From the NCBI GenBank assembly GCA_025350775.1, contig JANXXF010000142.1, positions 1-5,403 of the forward strand: a stretch of 5,403 nt of DNA, written 5' to 3'. This DNA comes from Actinomycetes bacterium (GTDB taxonomy: Bacteria > Actinomycetota > Thermoleophilia > Gaiellales > Gaiellaceae). The notes below the pieces were generated by a model. That model was not told where the DNA came from and searched no databases. It saw only the letters and a program-made list of their open reading frames with translations. Shown in pieces: positions 5,025-5,403 of the stretch (the stretch's first letter is position 1; the number at the start of each line of letters is the position of its first letter). The translations under genes were made by a program, and so were the position numbers.

Positions 5025-5403
5025 ATGACGTCCGAGCAAACGCGCTGGGCGCTGCTCGCCTACCGGCTGGCGCGCGAGCCGTCGACGCCGCGCAGCGCGC
5101 TCTGGCGGAAGCTGCGCCGGATCGGCGCCGTCCAGGTCGGTGATGGGCTCGCAGGGCTGCCCGACGACCCGCGGACGCGCGAGCAGCTGGAGTGGCTCGC
5201 GGAGTTCGTGGTCGAAGCGGGCGGGGAAGCATCGACCTGGACGGCTCAGCTGACCTCGGCGCGCCAGGAGCGCGAGCTCGTCGAGCGGATGCGCACGGCG
5301 GTCGGGCTGGAGTACCGCGCCGTCGTGGAGGAGGCGGTGTCCGCGCACGCGCTGGCACCTGGGGCGCGACAGCGCCTGCTCGGGCGGCTGCGCCGCGAGC
5401 TGC
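5025..5403 (+). CDS. ChrB-type chromate resistance protein, N-terminal domain (3' end beyond window)
   Basis: 126 codons are open from ATG 5025 to the right edge. The start, TRWALLAYRLAREPSTPRSA (residues 6-25), followed by LWRKLRRIGAVQVGDGLAGL (26-45), matches the N-terminal domain of ChrB. That family reads W.LL..LP...S..R...WR.L...GA....., then an LP strand, then a wl...v...GGEA segment; here the last part is EWLAEFVVEAGGEAST at about 55-70. The following helices (RERELVERMR, EYRAVVEEAV, RQRLLGRLRREL) also fit. ChrB proteins accompany ChrA chromate exporters and act in chromate sensing or resistance. Whether the ChrB C-terminal domain or a chrA gene follows cannot be seen. ATG 5025 is chosen because TRWALL follows at the usual distance and a promoter-like pair precedes it. 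Some relatives carry only this N-terminal domain, so a direct chromate role is moderate in confidence. Confidence 0.85.
   Translation, partial: MTSEQTRWALLAYRLAREPSTPRSALWRKLRRIGAVQVGDGLAGLPDDPRTREQLEWLAEFVVEAGGEASTWTAQLTSARQERELVERMRTAVGLEYRAVVEEAVSAHALAPGARQRLLGRLRREL

Noticed and set aside
4478..5143. 221-codon open frame on the plus strand
   Set aside because: It is antisense to the signal-peptide protein at 4439-4933 and runs through the divergent promoter region into the ChrB-type gene in the wrong frame.
5007..5348. minus-strand open frames opposite the ChrB-type gene
   Set aside because: Arg/Pro/Ala-rich shadow frames; the plus strand shows the ChrB N-terminal pattern.

Overview
The window is GC-rich, densely packed and codes on both strands. 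Base composition, TANNNT-like -10 boxes that sit directly before start codons with no Shine-Dalgarno, and a ChrB-type gene beside secreted proteins suggest an actinobacterium, possibly of the Thermoleophilia kind. This placement is inference; there is no rRNA or other marker here.

Left block (1-2433, minus strand). The largest gene runs off the left edge: 706 codons of a TIR-STAND NTPase (N-terminal extension, TIR domain, NACHT-like NTPase with Walker A and B). This architecture belongs to prokaryotic immune and cell-suicide NTPases. Just upstream on the same strand lies a small two-helix membrane protein gene (2433-2204). It reads as one protein only if one missing base is restored. A promoter-like TTGACA/CATCAT pair (2473-2501) lies in front of both, so they may form an operon.

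Middle block (2485-3921). This is a divergent metal-homeostasis pair. An ArsR/SmtB-family repressor (minus) carries the exact alpha-5 zinc-site spacing of CzrA and SmtB. A cation diffusion facilitator (plus) has a His-rich N-terminus and no cytosolic C-terminal domain. The 111-base gap between them holds a perfect 7-2-7 inverted repeat overlapping the -35 box of the repressor. The simplest model is zinc-relieved repression of an efflux pump and of the repressor itself. The repressor has an unusual Ser/Pro-rich tail of about 80 residues, and a 9-bp hairpin lies in its coding DNA.

Right block (3939-5403). Two minus-strand genes encode small exported proteins. The one at 3939-4362 contains a one-base frameshift; the one at 4439-4933 is intact. 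A 13-bp hairpin separates them. Divergent from these, a plus-strand gene starting at 5025 begins with a ChrB-type (chromate resistance) N-terminal domain and runs off the right edge. An inverted repeat lies between its likely -35 and -10 boxes.

Most remaining long open frames (opposite the STAND gene, opposite the CDF gene, opposite the secreted genes) are antisense or out-of-frame shadows. No stretch above 300 bases lacks a gene, and I saw no tRNA, rRNA, CRISPR array or insertion sequence.
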